Below are positions 1 through 7,518 of a stretch of 62,450 nucleotides of DNA, piece after piece. How positions within the stretch are numbered: the stretch's first letter is position 1; each line of letters begins with the position of its first letter. Source of the DNA: a virus; IMG/VR virus record IMGVR_UViG_3300014720_000036, positions 1-62,450 of that record; one strand, 5' to 3'. Under the pieces are notes generated by a model, which was not told the DNA's origin, ran no database searches, and saw only the letters and a list, made by a program, of their open reading frames with translations. Made by a program: the position numbers and the translations under genes.

Positions 1-1323
1 AGCAAGGGTCACATGACCTGTGCTACCGACTGAGAAGTAAGTCGAGTTGAACGAGGCGACACCCGTGAGGGTAGCCGAAGCGTTCCTTACTGTGATACAA
101 GAGTTGTCAGATCCCCTAACCGCACCACCACATCCTGTGAGAGATACCGATCCCGTCAGTCCGTTGAACCCTGTCACACCGATGTTGAAGATCGTCTTGT
201 TCGCCGAGATGGCGATGCCATGTCCTGCTTGGACGCTGTCACCCGTGGCTTGGTAGGCAGATGCAAGGCTCACCGCACCCGAGGAAACGCTGAAGTAGGA
301 AGGGAGGAACGAGGCGACACCGAGGGTCGATGTCGTTGCTGTGGTTCCTTGTACTGCGAATGTGTCCGTTTCCGTTTTGCGAACCGAGATGCCAGGCCCA
401 CCCGTAAGATTCAGGGTATTGCCTAGAGAAATCGTATCCGACCCCTGCACCGAGTCACGGAATGTGAATGAGGAATTTGCGAGTTGTGAGTTACCAATAC
501 CCCCACTCTTGACGGTCACATGTCCCGTTGCGCTGACATCGAAATCTCCCGAGTCAAATGATGCAACACCTGAGATGCCCGTGCTTGAGAACCGTGCGGC
601 GATAGCAACGCCATCTCCACGAAGGGAACCACCATCTCCCGTGACTACCGTTGCTGAAGCAAGAACAAAGTTGCCGTTCCCATCGGGGGATGTACTGTTG
701 ATAGTGATGACACCCTTACTACTCACATGACCCGTACTGCTTACGGTGAAGTGATCGGAAAGAAAGGATGCCACGCCCGAACGAGCAGTACTCGCCGTGA
801 TTCCCGTGAAGGAGAATGTGTTGGAGACGGCGTTGGACTTGTGTACCTCTACGCCGTTTCCTCCCGTGAGGGTGAAGGTGCTTTCCCATTTCGGGCTACT
901 GATGTTCCCGAACGCATCACGGAATACGACAGGAGTCGCACTTGATGTGGATATCGAAACCTCTCCCGTGGGGGAAACCGAGAAGTCGTTGCTGTAGAAA
1001 CTCGCCACTCCCGTCAGCGATGTCGATGCGATCCTGTTGCTGATCACGAAAGTGGTCGTTTCTTCTCCTGGTGCGGGAGCCCCACTAGGAACCACTTGCA
1101 TCGATGCGGAGTCGCCCGTGATGACTATGTTCTGCGACTGTCCATTCACCGAGAAGACGGTGGACAGTTCGTCTCTAAAGGTAATCCTGTCCGAGGTTCC
1201 GCCCGTTCCACCGACGAAGAACTTGCGGTCGGCGATGTTGACCGCAAGTTCTCCCGAAGTCAGGGAAGGAGTCGCACTCGCAGTCTCCGACCTGTGGATT
1301 CTGATGATTTCTTGTTTTGCCAT
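1..1323 (-). CDS. Tail-fibre-like repeat protein (3' part outside window)
   Basis: Open reading frame with no stop before the left window edge. It begins MAKQEIIRI at 1323; an in-frame ATG two codons upstream (1329) is an alternative. The protein is rich in Gly, Ser and Thr and carries a roughly 20-residue motif at least five times, for example TGVASFYSNDFSVSPTGEV and SGVASFDSGDFDVSATGHV, the last copy at the window edge. The N-terminus (SGELAVNIADRKFFVGG) resembles the start of phage fibre proteins that open with a short attachment domain. The neighbouring collagen-like gene ends in the same motif, so the two products probably belong to one adhesin apparatus. The role as a distal tail fibre is inferred from composition and context; no receptor-binding domain is visible in the part present. 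Confidence 0.75.
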   Translation of the reverse strand, partial: MAKQEIIRIHRSETASATPSLTSGELAVNIADRKFFVGGTGGTSDRITFRDELSTVFSVNGQSQNIVITGDSASMQVVPSGAPAPGEETTTFVISNRIASTSLTGVASFYSNDFSVSPTGEVSISTSSATPVVFRDAFGNISSPKWESTFTLTGGNGVEVHKSNAVSNTFSFTGITASTARSGVASFLSDHFTVSSTGHVSSKGVITINSTSPDGNGNFVLASATVVTGDGGSLRGDGVAIAARFSSTGISGVASFDSGDFDVSATGHVTVKSGGIGNSQLANSSFTFRDSVQGSDTISLGNTLNLTGGPGISVRKTETDTFAVQGTTATTSTLGVASFLPSYFSVSSGAVSLASAYQATGDSVQAGHGIAISANKTIFNIGVTGFNGLTGSVSLTGCGGAVRGSDNSCITVRNASATLTGVASFNSTYFSVGSTGHVTLA

Positions 1324-1331
1324 AATCATCT

Positions 1332-1345
1332 CTAGCGTTCGCTAG
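1332..1345. other. Perfect inverted repeat at a gene junction
   Basis: A 14-base palindrome with 6-bp arms and a 2-base loop spans the stop codon of the collagen-like gene and lies just before the start of the next gene. It has no T-tract, so it is not a good terminator; it could be an mRNA end or processing hairpin. Confidence 0.35.
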
Positions 1346-2844
1346 AATGTCCCCCCGAATACACTAGTTATGGACACATGACCCGTGACGGATACTAAAA
1401 AGTTCCTAGAGTCAAAGGAGGCGACCCCTGTCACACCCGTCGTGGCGATTGGAATCGGGCAGCAAGCCGCTGCCGTATCCTGAGTCGTGCCATCGGGAAA
1501 CTCCAAATACGACCCCGCCACGGTCGTGCCGAACTTGATCGATCCAGGTGCCTCAAACGAGGAGTCGGTCAAATAATTATACCTAAGTGAATTGTCTCCA
1601 CCGAGGTCCGAGCCGTCACCATCGAATGGAATGGTTTGATCCGTGAACGCAATTGCACCCGTGCTTGCCTTCGCCGTGGCGGGAGGCTTGACATATAGAC
1701 GGAATGTCTTGTTGTCTGCACCCGTCATCGTGAGGGTGATGTTGCCGCCGACCGTGAGACCTAGCGCACCCGTGATGCCGTTGATGCCCGAGACATAGTC
1801 AGAAGGAATCGCACCTGTTGCGCCCCGTTCGCCTGTTGCACCTGTTGCACCTGTTGCACCCGTCGAACCTGTGGCACCCGTGGCTCCATCTCCACTACCT
1901 CCACCGCCTGAACTGCTGATCGTGATGGAGTTGCTGTCGGGATCGGTGGTCAATGTGACATTCGACCCTGCTATGAAAGTCAGGGTTTCCTTGTCATACT
2001 GAACAGCAGTCAGCCCCGACTGACCCGACACGGAGATGAACTTGAACGCCTCGCCAAGACCACCGCCACCGTCATAGAGGATCGGTGTCGTTGGCTTGAT
2101 CTTGGACAGGTCGATGCTGAGATGCTTGCGGACGGAATCCAACTTGAGGGGATACTGCACCGATAGGAGACCCGAGTCTCCCGTGCTTCCTCGCTCACCC
2201 TGCTCTCCACGGGGACCTACAAGCCCAATCGGTCCTGCAACTCCTTGAATGCCTTGAGAGCCTCGCTCTCCCTGATCGCCTTGCTCTCCCTGATCGCCTT
2301 GCTCTCCACGGGGACCTTGAGGACCTTCGGCTCCTTGTTGACCTTGCGGTCCTTGGATCCCTTGCGGACCTTGTTCCCCTCGTTCGCCTCTCTCTCCTCG
2401 CTCTCCAACAGGTCCCTGCGGACCCTCGGGTCCCTGCGCCCCGAGATCTCCCCTCTCACCCGTCTCTCCCTTTTCCCCTGCAAGTCCTTGAACTCCTCTT
2501 TCGCCTTGGACTCCTTGGGGACCCGTGGCTCCCTCTTGACCTTGCGGACCTTGGGGACCTTGCTTTCCATTTTCACCTCGCTCACCTCGGAGTCCGTGGA
2601 GACCCTGTAGACCTCTTTCCCCACGGTCACCTCGTTCCCCTTTCTCACCTCGGGCACCTCGGTCTCCCCTGTCGCCCTTGTCGCCCTTCGGACCACGGGG
2701 ACCACGGATACCTGGAACGCCATCCTCTCCCTTGTCGGATGGGGACGGCGGTGACGGGACAACAGGCTCCTCGTTGATCGGGGCCTTCTTCTGAGGATCG
2801 TCATCCTCTCGGTAGTCTTTGATGTAGCGAAAGCGACCCGACAT
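1342..2844 (-). CDS. Collagen-like phage fibre protein
   Basis: 500 residues. After a short polar N-terminus (MSGRFRYIKDY), roughly residues 45-215 are an almost unbroken Gly-X-Y repeat (GPRGPKGDKGDRGDRG style). A second short GATGATG tract lies near the middle, then a beta-rich C-terminal region ends with TGVASFDSRNFLVSVTGHV, the same motif repeated in the next gene. Gly-X-Y tracts form triple-helical stalks, and phage collagen-like proteins are usually trimeric tail fibres or head decorations. A TAAATA box starts 9 nt upstream of the ATG and shares its TAA with the thyX stop. No chaperone or receptor-binding domain is recognised. Fibre function is inferred. Confidence 0.85.
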   Translation of the reverse strand: MSGRFRYIKDYREDDDPQKKAPINEEPVVPSPPSPSDKGEDGVPGIRGPRGPKGDKGDRGDRGARGEKGERGDRGERGLQGLHGLRGERGENGKQGPQGPQGQEGATGPQGVQGERGVQGLAGEKGETGERGDLGAQGPEGPQGPVGERGERGERGEQGPQGIQGPQGQQGAEGPQGPRGEQGDQGEQGDQGERGSQGIQGVAGPIGLVGPRGEQGERGSTGDSGLLSVQYPLKLDSVRKHLSIDLSKIKPTTPILYDGGGGLGEAFKFISVSGQSGLTAVQYDKETLTFIAGSNVTLTTDPDSNSITISSSGGGGSGDGATGATGSTGATGATGATGERGATGAIPSDYVSGINGITGALGLTVGGNITLTMTGADNKTFRLYVKPPATAKASTGAIAFTDQTIPFDGDGSDLGGDNSLRYNYLTDSSFEAPGSIKFGTTVAGSYLEFPDGTTQDTAAACCPIPIATTGVTGVASFDSRNFLVSVTGHVSITSVFGGTF

Positions 2845-2853
2845 CCGTTTGGA

Positions 2854-2859
2854 TATTTA
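2854..2859 (-). promoter_or_regulatory. TAAATA late-promoter-like box
   Basis: TAAATA on the minus strand ends 9 nt before the collagen-like gene's ATG. Its TAA is also the thyX stop codon. In T4 the late box is TATAAATA at about -10, which would put transcription start almost at the ATG. Confidence 0.55.
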
Positions 2860-3579
2860 GGGCAAGGTCAGGGCGTTCCATGAGACGGGGAACAAAGGAG
2901 AAACGATCCGATTGATCGCATCTGCGTACTGTTGAACCTCCCATTGGGCATGGGAATCAGACCGCTGCGAGTAGACCCGTGCGTAGGCTGATAGGGATCC
3001 CGTCCACCACCATTCGGTGTAGGTGCCTTGTGGTAGAACGAACCTCGCCTGTTCGGGGGCGATGCCGATGCTGAGAAGGGATTTGTATGTTTCCAACGCC
3101 TGTTTCGTGGCGGCTGCATAGCCTTCATCCGAAAGCGTCCGCTTCTCGTCATCCCCCGAAACGAAGTCAGACGATCCCTGCTTTGCTCCGTTCGTGGGAG
3201 CCGTCCGCCACATCGGGTCGTAGACCTCGGGATCGTCATCGACATACCGACGAGACACTTCGTTCTCCACGAAGCCCACCTTATGCTTGAAGAGTTGGGT
3301 GCGGATGGAGATCGGTGCCTTGATCCGAAGGGTGATCTGCGGATGGGCGAACGGTGTCCAATGCCTGTGCTTGGCGAGGTAGTGGATCAGTTTGCGGTCA
3401 CCCTCAAGAAGCGATTGCTCCAAGACAACGCCCCGCCAATCACGCTCGTAGTCCCACTCGCTCTCCTTGGCGAACGAAACTCGGGCTGCGTTCACGACAG
3501 TCAGGTCATCCCCCATGTGCATGACATACTCCACGAATCCCTTGTCGAGGACAGGGATTGTCTCGGGATGTTTGTCCAT
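2857..3579 (-). CDS. thyX: Flavin-dependent thymidylate synthase ThyX
   Basis: 240 residues, the usual length for phage ThyX. The family makes dTMP from dUMP with FAD, NADPH and methylene-tetrahydrofolate. The signature region is residues 98-112 (KHKVGFVENEVSRRY), corresponding to the ThyX motif RHRxxSxNExSxRY with the first and third Arg as Lys and one extra residue, a form also seen in T4-like cyanophages. HRHWTPFAH at 71-79 and the HAQWEVQQYA segment near the C-terminus are also typical. Together with the dUTPase at 34346 it would secure dTMP supply for replication. Confidence 0.93.
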   Translation of the reverse strand: MDKHPETIPVLDKGFVEYVMHMGDDLTVVNAARVSFAKESEWDYERDWRGVVLEQSLLEGDRKLIHYLAKHRHWTPFAHPQITLRIKAPISIRTQLFKHKVGFVENEVSRRYVDDDPEVYDPMWRTAPTNGAKQGSSDFVSGDDEKRTLSDEGYAAATKQALETYKSLLSIGIAPEQARFVLPQGTYTEWWWTGSLSAYARVYSQRSDSHAQWEVQQYADAINRIVSPLFPVSWNALTLP

Positions 3580-3585
3580 GTTGTA

Positions 3586-3948
3586 TCACTCCTCTTCGTT
3601 GGAGGTGGGGAGATCGTCCATGTCACCAATGTCGAGGTCGAGTTCCTCGTCGCCGTCCTCGCCAACGGTCGTGTCATCGACCTCGGAGGCGGCTAGCGGG
3701 ACATCGCCGCCGACAGCGTCGTTCCTCAACTCGGATCGAAGGGAGTCGATCCGTTCACCGACTTTGCCGTAGAGTGCGGCGTAGATGGCGTTCTTGGCAT
3801 CGCTTGCCTCGCCACCGAGAACATTGTCGATGATGTCGGCTGTGGGATTCGTGCCCGAATCCTCCCAGAACTCGGGGTAGTCCGTGGGATCGTCGCTCTG
3901 TGTCCACTCGGTCTCGTCGAAGTCTTCGGGGGTTTCATCGGGGCTCAT
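3586..3948 (-). CDS. Acidic conserved phage protein
   Basis: 120 residues, strongly acidic at both ends. The middle (residues about 35-70) is the only helical, mixed-charge part and contains DNVLGGEASDAKNAIYAALYG and GERIDSLRSEL. Similar xxAKDAIyxxLYxKVxERID segments occur in small proteins of marine T4-like phages, some near head-core genes, but I cannot name a family. A good ribosome-binding sequence (GGAGGACTGC) precedes the ATG. It lies between primase and thyX in the same orientation. Function unknown. Confidence 0.7.
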   Translation of the reverse strand: MSPDETPEDFDETEWTQSDDPTDYPEFWEDSGTNPTADIIDNVLGGEASDAKNAIYAALYGKVGERIDSLRSELRNDAVGGDVPLAASEVDDTTVGEDGDEELDLDIGDMDDLPTSNEEE

Positions 3949-3965
3949 GGTGCAGTCCTCCGCTG

Positions 3966-4994
3966 CTATCTATGCCACTTCTTGATCGCAACATGGGCTG
4001 CGATGCCACGGTGGGAATTTCTTGCGATCTCCGCCTCGACCATCGATCTCGTCAGCCCCGAGAGGATCATGTCGTTGATGTCCTTGAAGCCCGCCACCCT
4101 ATCGCTCCACACGCAGATGGCGTGTGGGCTCTCTGCGATCCTGTCCATGGCATCCACGACCTGACGGTTCCTCGGCTCGTTGTCGAGCGCATATCGGAGT
4201 TCCGAGTCCTTGAGTTTCTCGGGGATGTTGAGGGCGTTCGACAGACCGATCATGGCGACTGCGTTGTCGAGGAACAGGCTGTCGATGGGACCCTCCACGA
4301 CCGTCACGGACTTTCTCGGATCGACCCTGTCTAGCCCATACCACATCTTGTCGGAGTCCTTGTCAGCCTTGACGGTGATGTACCTGATGCCACCCTTGGC
4401 GAGGAGCCGACCCTGCGCACCGACCAATCTCCCATCCCCGTCGATGATGGGTATCACGACCCTCGCCTCGGAGGGGATCCTCACCTCGGAATCGATTCCC
4501 TTCGCCCATTCCGAGTAGTCATCGGTGTAGTACAGGCGGCACAGGGCATCGCTCGGGATGCGTCTCTTCCGAGCCCATGCCACCGCCTCATGGCTGTCGG
4601 ACATATCGCAGAGCCTAGGTATCTGCCTGAGGAGGCTGTCCTCGCCCGTGCGGGTGTGCGGGTGTGCGGGTCCGTGCGTGAGCGTGGGTGCGCCCGTGCG
4701 CCCGTGCGAGGGTCCCATCTCCTTCAAGACCTCAAAGGTGTACTGCCTGTGGAGGTTGCCATCGAAGCCCTTGAGGAACCAGCCGAGGCTCGCTCCGTAG
4801 TCGCAGTTGTGGCACTTGACCGAGAACGAGCCCTTCTTCTCGTAGAAGTAGAAGCGACAGATGTTGGCGTTCTTCTTACTGTCACCGCAGATCGGGCACC
4901 TGCACACGGCGAGGTGGTTTGCCTTCTTCCATGCGAAGCGGTCCAACTTGGGGGACAGCATGTTGATGTACTTGGTGTCGAGGAACAGGGGCAT
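3966..4994 (-). CDS. 61: DNA primase, T4 gp61-like
   Basis: 342 residues. The N-terminus carries a zinc-binding CHC2-type motif with Cys pairs at 33/36 and 61/64 (RCPICGDSK, KCHNCDYG). The middle has a Toprim-like core with VTVVEGPIDSLFLDN. Family members synthesise RNA primers for lagging-strand synthesis and work with the gp41 helicase, present at 13839. Between zinc and Toprim domains there is a low-complexity linker rich in HGRTGA/HTRTGE, encoded by a GC-rich repeat that recurs elsewhere in the window. No strong Shine-Dalgarno precedes the ATG, and the upstream 128 bp is unusually AT-rich. Confidence 0.9.
   Translation of the reverse strand: MPLFLDTKYINMLSPKLDRFAWKKANHLAVCRCPICGDSKKNANICRFYFYEKKGSFSVKCHNCDYGASLGWFLKGFDGNLHRQYTFEVLKEMGPSHGRTGAPTLTHGPAHPHTRTGEDSLLRQIPRLCDMSDSHEAVAWARKRRIPSDALCRLYYTDDYSEWAKGIDSEVRIPSEARVVIPIIDGDGRLVGAQGRLLAKGGIRYITVKADKDSDKMWYGLDRVDPRKSVTVVEGPIDSLFLDNAVAMIGLSNALNIPEKLKDSELRYALDNEPRNRQVVDAMDRIAESPHAICVWSDRVAGFKDINDMILSGLTRSMVEAEIARNSHRGIAAHVAIKKWHR
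4644..4710. repeat. Dispersed GTGCG/CCCGTGCG repeat, copy in primase
   Basis: A GC-rich tract built from units such as GTGCGCCCGTGCG and GTGTGCGGGTGTGCGGG. It is read in frame as a His/Arg/Thr/Gly/Ala linker in the primase. Related tracts occur at 13875, 26937, 45673, 52150 and 61036. Confidence 0.7.
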
Positions 4995-5122
4995 AGTTAT
5001 GAGACCAAACCATAAGTTTATGACAACTAAGCCTCACGGAGACTTGTTGAATACAATCTTATGAGATTCTACTTTCTATAACTTTTTGGGCTAAATGTCC
5101 GCATACATAGCGGTTTGACCCA
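4995..5122 (-). promoter_or_regulatory. AT-rich intergenic region before primase
   Basis: About 128 bp without a gene, clearly more AT-rich than its surroundings. On the minus strand it contains TTATAG and TTGTATT-like hexamers and no strong terminator. It probably holds the promoter for primase and the genes after it, but I cannot assign a definite -35/-10 pair. Confidence 0.4.
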
Positions 5123-5791
5123 TCAGACGGCAGGTGGATTCCGCCGCCGAAACTTGCGCTTGGACAACAGACCACGCCGACCTGGAGGCTCCTGCCCAGG
5201 TGACACACCTGCGATGTTGCCATGTCCGACCGCATTGACGGGAGCGTCCTCTTGGACATCGTGGATCGTGAAGACCATGCTCCCGACCTTGTAGATCGGG
5301 AATCCGAAAAACTCGTTCGTAGGCAGGAGTTGGCTGTCGAGGGAGACCCTTCGACCACGAATCAGGTATGACCCTGCTTCGATTGCCACGGGCTGCGTTT
5401 CCTCGTTCATCGTCCAATGCAGCAGACCTTTTCGGTCTAGTTGCTCGGAAACGATCCTTTCGATCAAATTGGAATCGGCTCCCTCACCCTCGCAGTACTC
5501 CTTGAGGAGGATCGTCCTCACGGCGAACTCGCTGCGATTGGCGAGGTTGATGCCCTTGCCGAGGAGGCAGGGCGAGTTCACCTCAATGAGCCTCTTGATG
5601 TTCCATGCAAGAGTATAGAACAGCGAGGGGTATGCTCTCTTTTCCTCCGCCGTCTTGAGGCTCGCCCGAGGCTTGAGGATCTTGCCGTCCGCATTGATGA
5701 TGCCCAACTTGTAGGCTTCCATCTGATTCCATGGGGTGGCGATGATCTGTGCGAACTTGTAAGAGATCAGCAGGTCTACGACGGATGCCAT
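5123..5791 (-). CDS. Conserved phage protein with NAVGxGNIAG motif
   Basis: 222 residues. The N-terminal two thirds is mostly helical (MASVVDLLISYKFAQIIATP start). Near residue 185-200 it has a segment DAPVNAVGHGNIAGVSPGQE followed by a basic tail. That APxNxxGxGxIAGxG pattern is widespread in virion-associated proteins of T4-like marine phages, but I know of no assigned function. The start codon overlaps the stop of the upstream gene (TAATG), so the two are translationally coupled. Confidence 0.75.
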   Translation of the reverse strand: MASVVDLLISYKFAQIIATPWNQMEAYKLGIINADGKILKPRASLKTAEEKRAYPSLFYTLAWNIKRLIEVNSPCLLGKGINLANRSEFAVRTILLKEYCEGEGADSNLIERIVSEQLDRKGLLHWTMNEETQPVAIEAGSYLIRGRRVSLDSQLLPTNEFFGFPIYKVGSMVFTIHDVQEDAPVNAVGHGNIAGVSPGQEPPGRRGLLSKRKFRRRNPPAV

Positions 5792-6177
5792 TAGATTCCC
5801 CTCAGCCTTTCGATGATTTCCGTGTCCATGACTATGGGTACGACATCGACCTCAAGCCTGAACTTGGGCTGTCCCTCGGGCAGATATCCGAGGAAGACGA
5901 GGAAGGTCTTGAGTATGTAGTGGAGGTCAGGATCCGTGCGATGGAACAGGAGACGGCATCCCGCCTCGACCCCGAACACATTGCAGAACACGATCATGTG
6001 GTTGAGGATCAATCGCTCCCGCAGGACACCCGACTTCCTGTAACGCCTGAACAGGCGTTTCAGATAGACGAGCCTCGCCATGTCATCCTCAAACTCCGCC
6101 ACCCCCGTGCAATGGGGATTGTCGTAGTGCTTCATGGCGAAACGGATGTAGTTGGCTTCCGTCAGCGGTTCATACAT
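5791..6177 (-). CDS. Conserved T4-like phage protein (DUF7207-like)
   Basis: 128 residues, mostly helical. It contains NYIRFAMKHYDNPHCTGVAE, MARLVYLKRLFRRYRKSG and LRERLILNHMIVFCNVFGVE, which I recognise as the pattern of a small protein conserved in cyanophages and other marine T4-like phages, often next to virion genes. Function is not established. Coupled to the gene after it by TAATG and followed upstream by the MKSF-type protein at 6196, so it probably belongs to a virion-assembly operon. Confidence 0.8.
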   Translation of the reverse strand: MYEPLTEANYIRFAMKHYDNPHCTGVAEFEDDMARLVYLKRLFRRYRKSGVLRERLILNHMIVFCNVFGVEAGCRLLFHRTDPDLHYILKTFLVFLGYLPEGQPKFRLEVDVVPIVMDTEIIERLRGI

Positions 6178-6195
6178 CCCATGCTCATGGGTTCA

Positions 6196-6687
6196 TCATT
6201 CCGATGGGACGATCATGGCTTGCACTTGGATGAGACCATTGGTGAGCCTTTGGGTCTCGACCTGCATCACCAATCCATGCCCGAGAACAGGAGTGATGCC
6301 GTCATCCATGGTGTAGCCGTAGGTGGATCCGTCCGACCTGAGGGTGCCGCCGAAGCGGGTCAGGGGGAAGGTGGCGTTGGTCTCGGATTCCTCGACCGTG
6401 GTGCAGAAGGTCTTGGGAATCTGAAAGTCGAGCCCAATCATCTGAAGGCGACCTTGCGCTTGCTTGAGAGCCTCCATCGGATTGATGTACGGCTTCGCAC
6501 CGAGCGCACCGAGATAGGTGTTGATCCGAGCGATGGACTGCCTCGACAGGTCAGAGAGGTTCTGACCGAAGTCGAGCGAGTTGTCGCTATCCTGAGGACC
6601 GACACGACCCCTCGTACCGATGGCATCGAACGCCGAGTTCCCGTGGCTTTCCGTGATGGTCTTGCGGAGTTGCTTGAACGACTTCAT
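6196..6687 (-). CDS. Probable virion protein with capsid-targeting-like N-terminus
   Basis: 163 residues, beginning MKSFKQLRKTITESHG. This looks like the T4 capsid-targeting sequence ending at a gp21-type cleavage site (ITE, then S). The rest is a soluble beta-rich region (LTRFGGTLRSDGSTYGYTMDD). A good ribosome-binding site (AGGAGAACC) precedes the ATG. Neighbours are conserved structural-type genes. Packaging is inferred from the N-terminal signature shared with several other proteins in the window. Confidence 0.7.
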   Translation of the reverse strand: MKSFKQLRKTITESHGNSAFDAIGTRGRVGPQDSDNSLDFGQNLSDLSRQSIARINTYLGALGAKPYINPMEALKQAQGRLQMIGLDFQIPKTFCTTVEESETNATFPLTRFGGTLRSDGSTYGYTMDDGITPVLGHGLVMQVETQRLTNGLIQVQAMIVPSE

Positions 6688-6697
6688 GGTTCTCCTA

Positions 6698-7468
6698 TCA
6701 GACGAACGACACCTTGAAGGTGGTGTCGGCGGTCAGACTGCCCGAGCCCGCATCGGTCACACGGAGGGTGACGGTGCGACCTGCGGCGGTAGCACCTGCT
6801 TTGTTGACCTTGAAGACAGCGACATTGTTGTTGAACGCCGAGGTGGGACCAAAGAAGGTCTCGTAGACCGTGGTCGGCACATTGTTGGCGACCAATAGGG
6901 CGGCACCTTGGACGATCTGTCCCTGCGCACCGAACGGATCGGTGATCTCGCTGAAGGTCAGGTTATGCGTGAAGTTCACATCGTTGGCGACGATCTTGAT
7001 GTACGCCGTGGCAGAGGCGGGGAAGTTGAGGGTCGAGACACCATAGCCGTTGACGGCATAGTTTCCTGCACCCGTAGTTCCCGAACCCGCCACCGAGGTA
7101 GCGAACGAGAGACCCGTGCCATCCCAACCACCCTCGGTCGGTCCATCGCCGCTGAAGGGGCAGGTGAAGTACGGTCGGTAGTTCGGGACATCCGTGCCGA
7201 AGGTGGCACCACCCGCCGTAATGTCACGGCTAGCGTAGTAGGTGTCCGTCACGCCCGTAGTCGAGGGGTCGAGCGGAAGGGCAACGAGGAGTTCCGTGAA
7301 CGGAACCGAAGCCGTGGTGCCCAACTTGCCGTGGAGTTGTCCGCCAAGCGAGGTTCCGTCGAGCGGAAGTTCCCATCCCTTGATGGTGCGGACACAGTTG
7401 ATCTTCTGTGCGGCGTTCAGCCAAGTGGGCTTGGATTCTTCCCTGTCGAACTCGTTCCAAAGTGCCAT
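6698..7468 (-). CDS. Virion structural protein, MALW-type
   Basis: 256 residues, Gly/Ala/Thr-rich and beta-rich. The N-terminus MALWNEFDREESKPTWLNAA and the following GWELPL match a family of T4-like marine phage structural proteins that start MALWxxxDxexSKPxxL. The C-terminal half (VTLRVTDAGSGSLTADTTF) looks like an Ig-like sandwich. The ATG is preceded by GGGAGAAAC and, 18 nt upstream, by a TAAATA box, so it is probably transcribed late and translated strongly. Exact location in the particle is unknown. Confidence 0.78.
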   Translation of the reverse strand: MALWNEFDREESKPTWLNAAQKINCVRTIKGWELPLDGTSLGGQLHGKLGTTASVPFTELLVALPLDPSTTGVTDTYYASRDITAGGATFGTDVPNYRPYFTCPFSGDGPTEGGWDGTGLSFATSVAGSGTTGAGNYAVNGYGVSTLNFPASATAYIKIVANDVNFTHNLTFSEITDPFGAQGQIVQGAALLVANNVPTTVYETFFGPTSAFNNNVAVFKVNKAGATAAGRTVTLRVTDAGSGSLTADTTFKVSFV

Positions 7469-7486
7469 CTGTTTCTCCCTTTGTCC

Positions 7487-7492
7487 TATTTA
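7487..7492 (-). promoter_or_regulatory. TAAATA late-promoter-like box (ATAAATA form)
   Basis: CATAAATA on the minus strand, 18 nt upstream of the MALW structural protein ATG with a Shine-Dalgarno between them. The best match to the T4 late box in the window. Confidence 0.65.
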
Positions 7493-7518
7493 TGTGATAC
7501 GGCTTCGGTGTTTTGAGA

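Noticed and set aside
2245-2610. Plus-strand 121-residue ORF opposite the collagen tract
   Set aside because: Leu/Ser repeats follow from Gly-X-Y codons on the other strand.
4644-4710. GC-rich tract as CRISPR-like repeats
   Set aside because: No regular spacer length and no conserved repeat; it is a low-complexity dispersed element.
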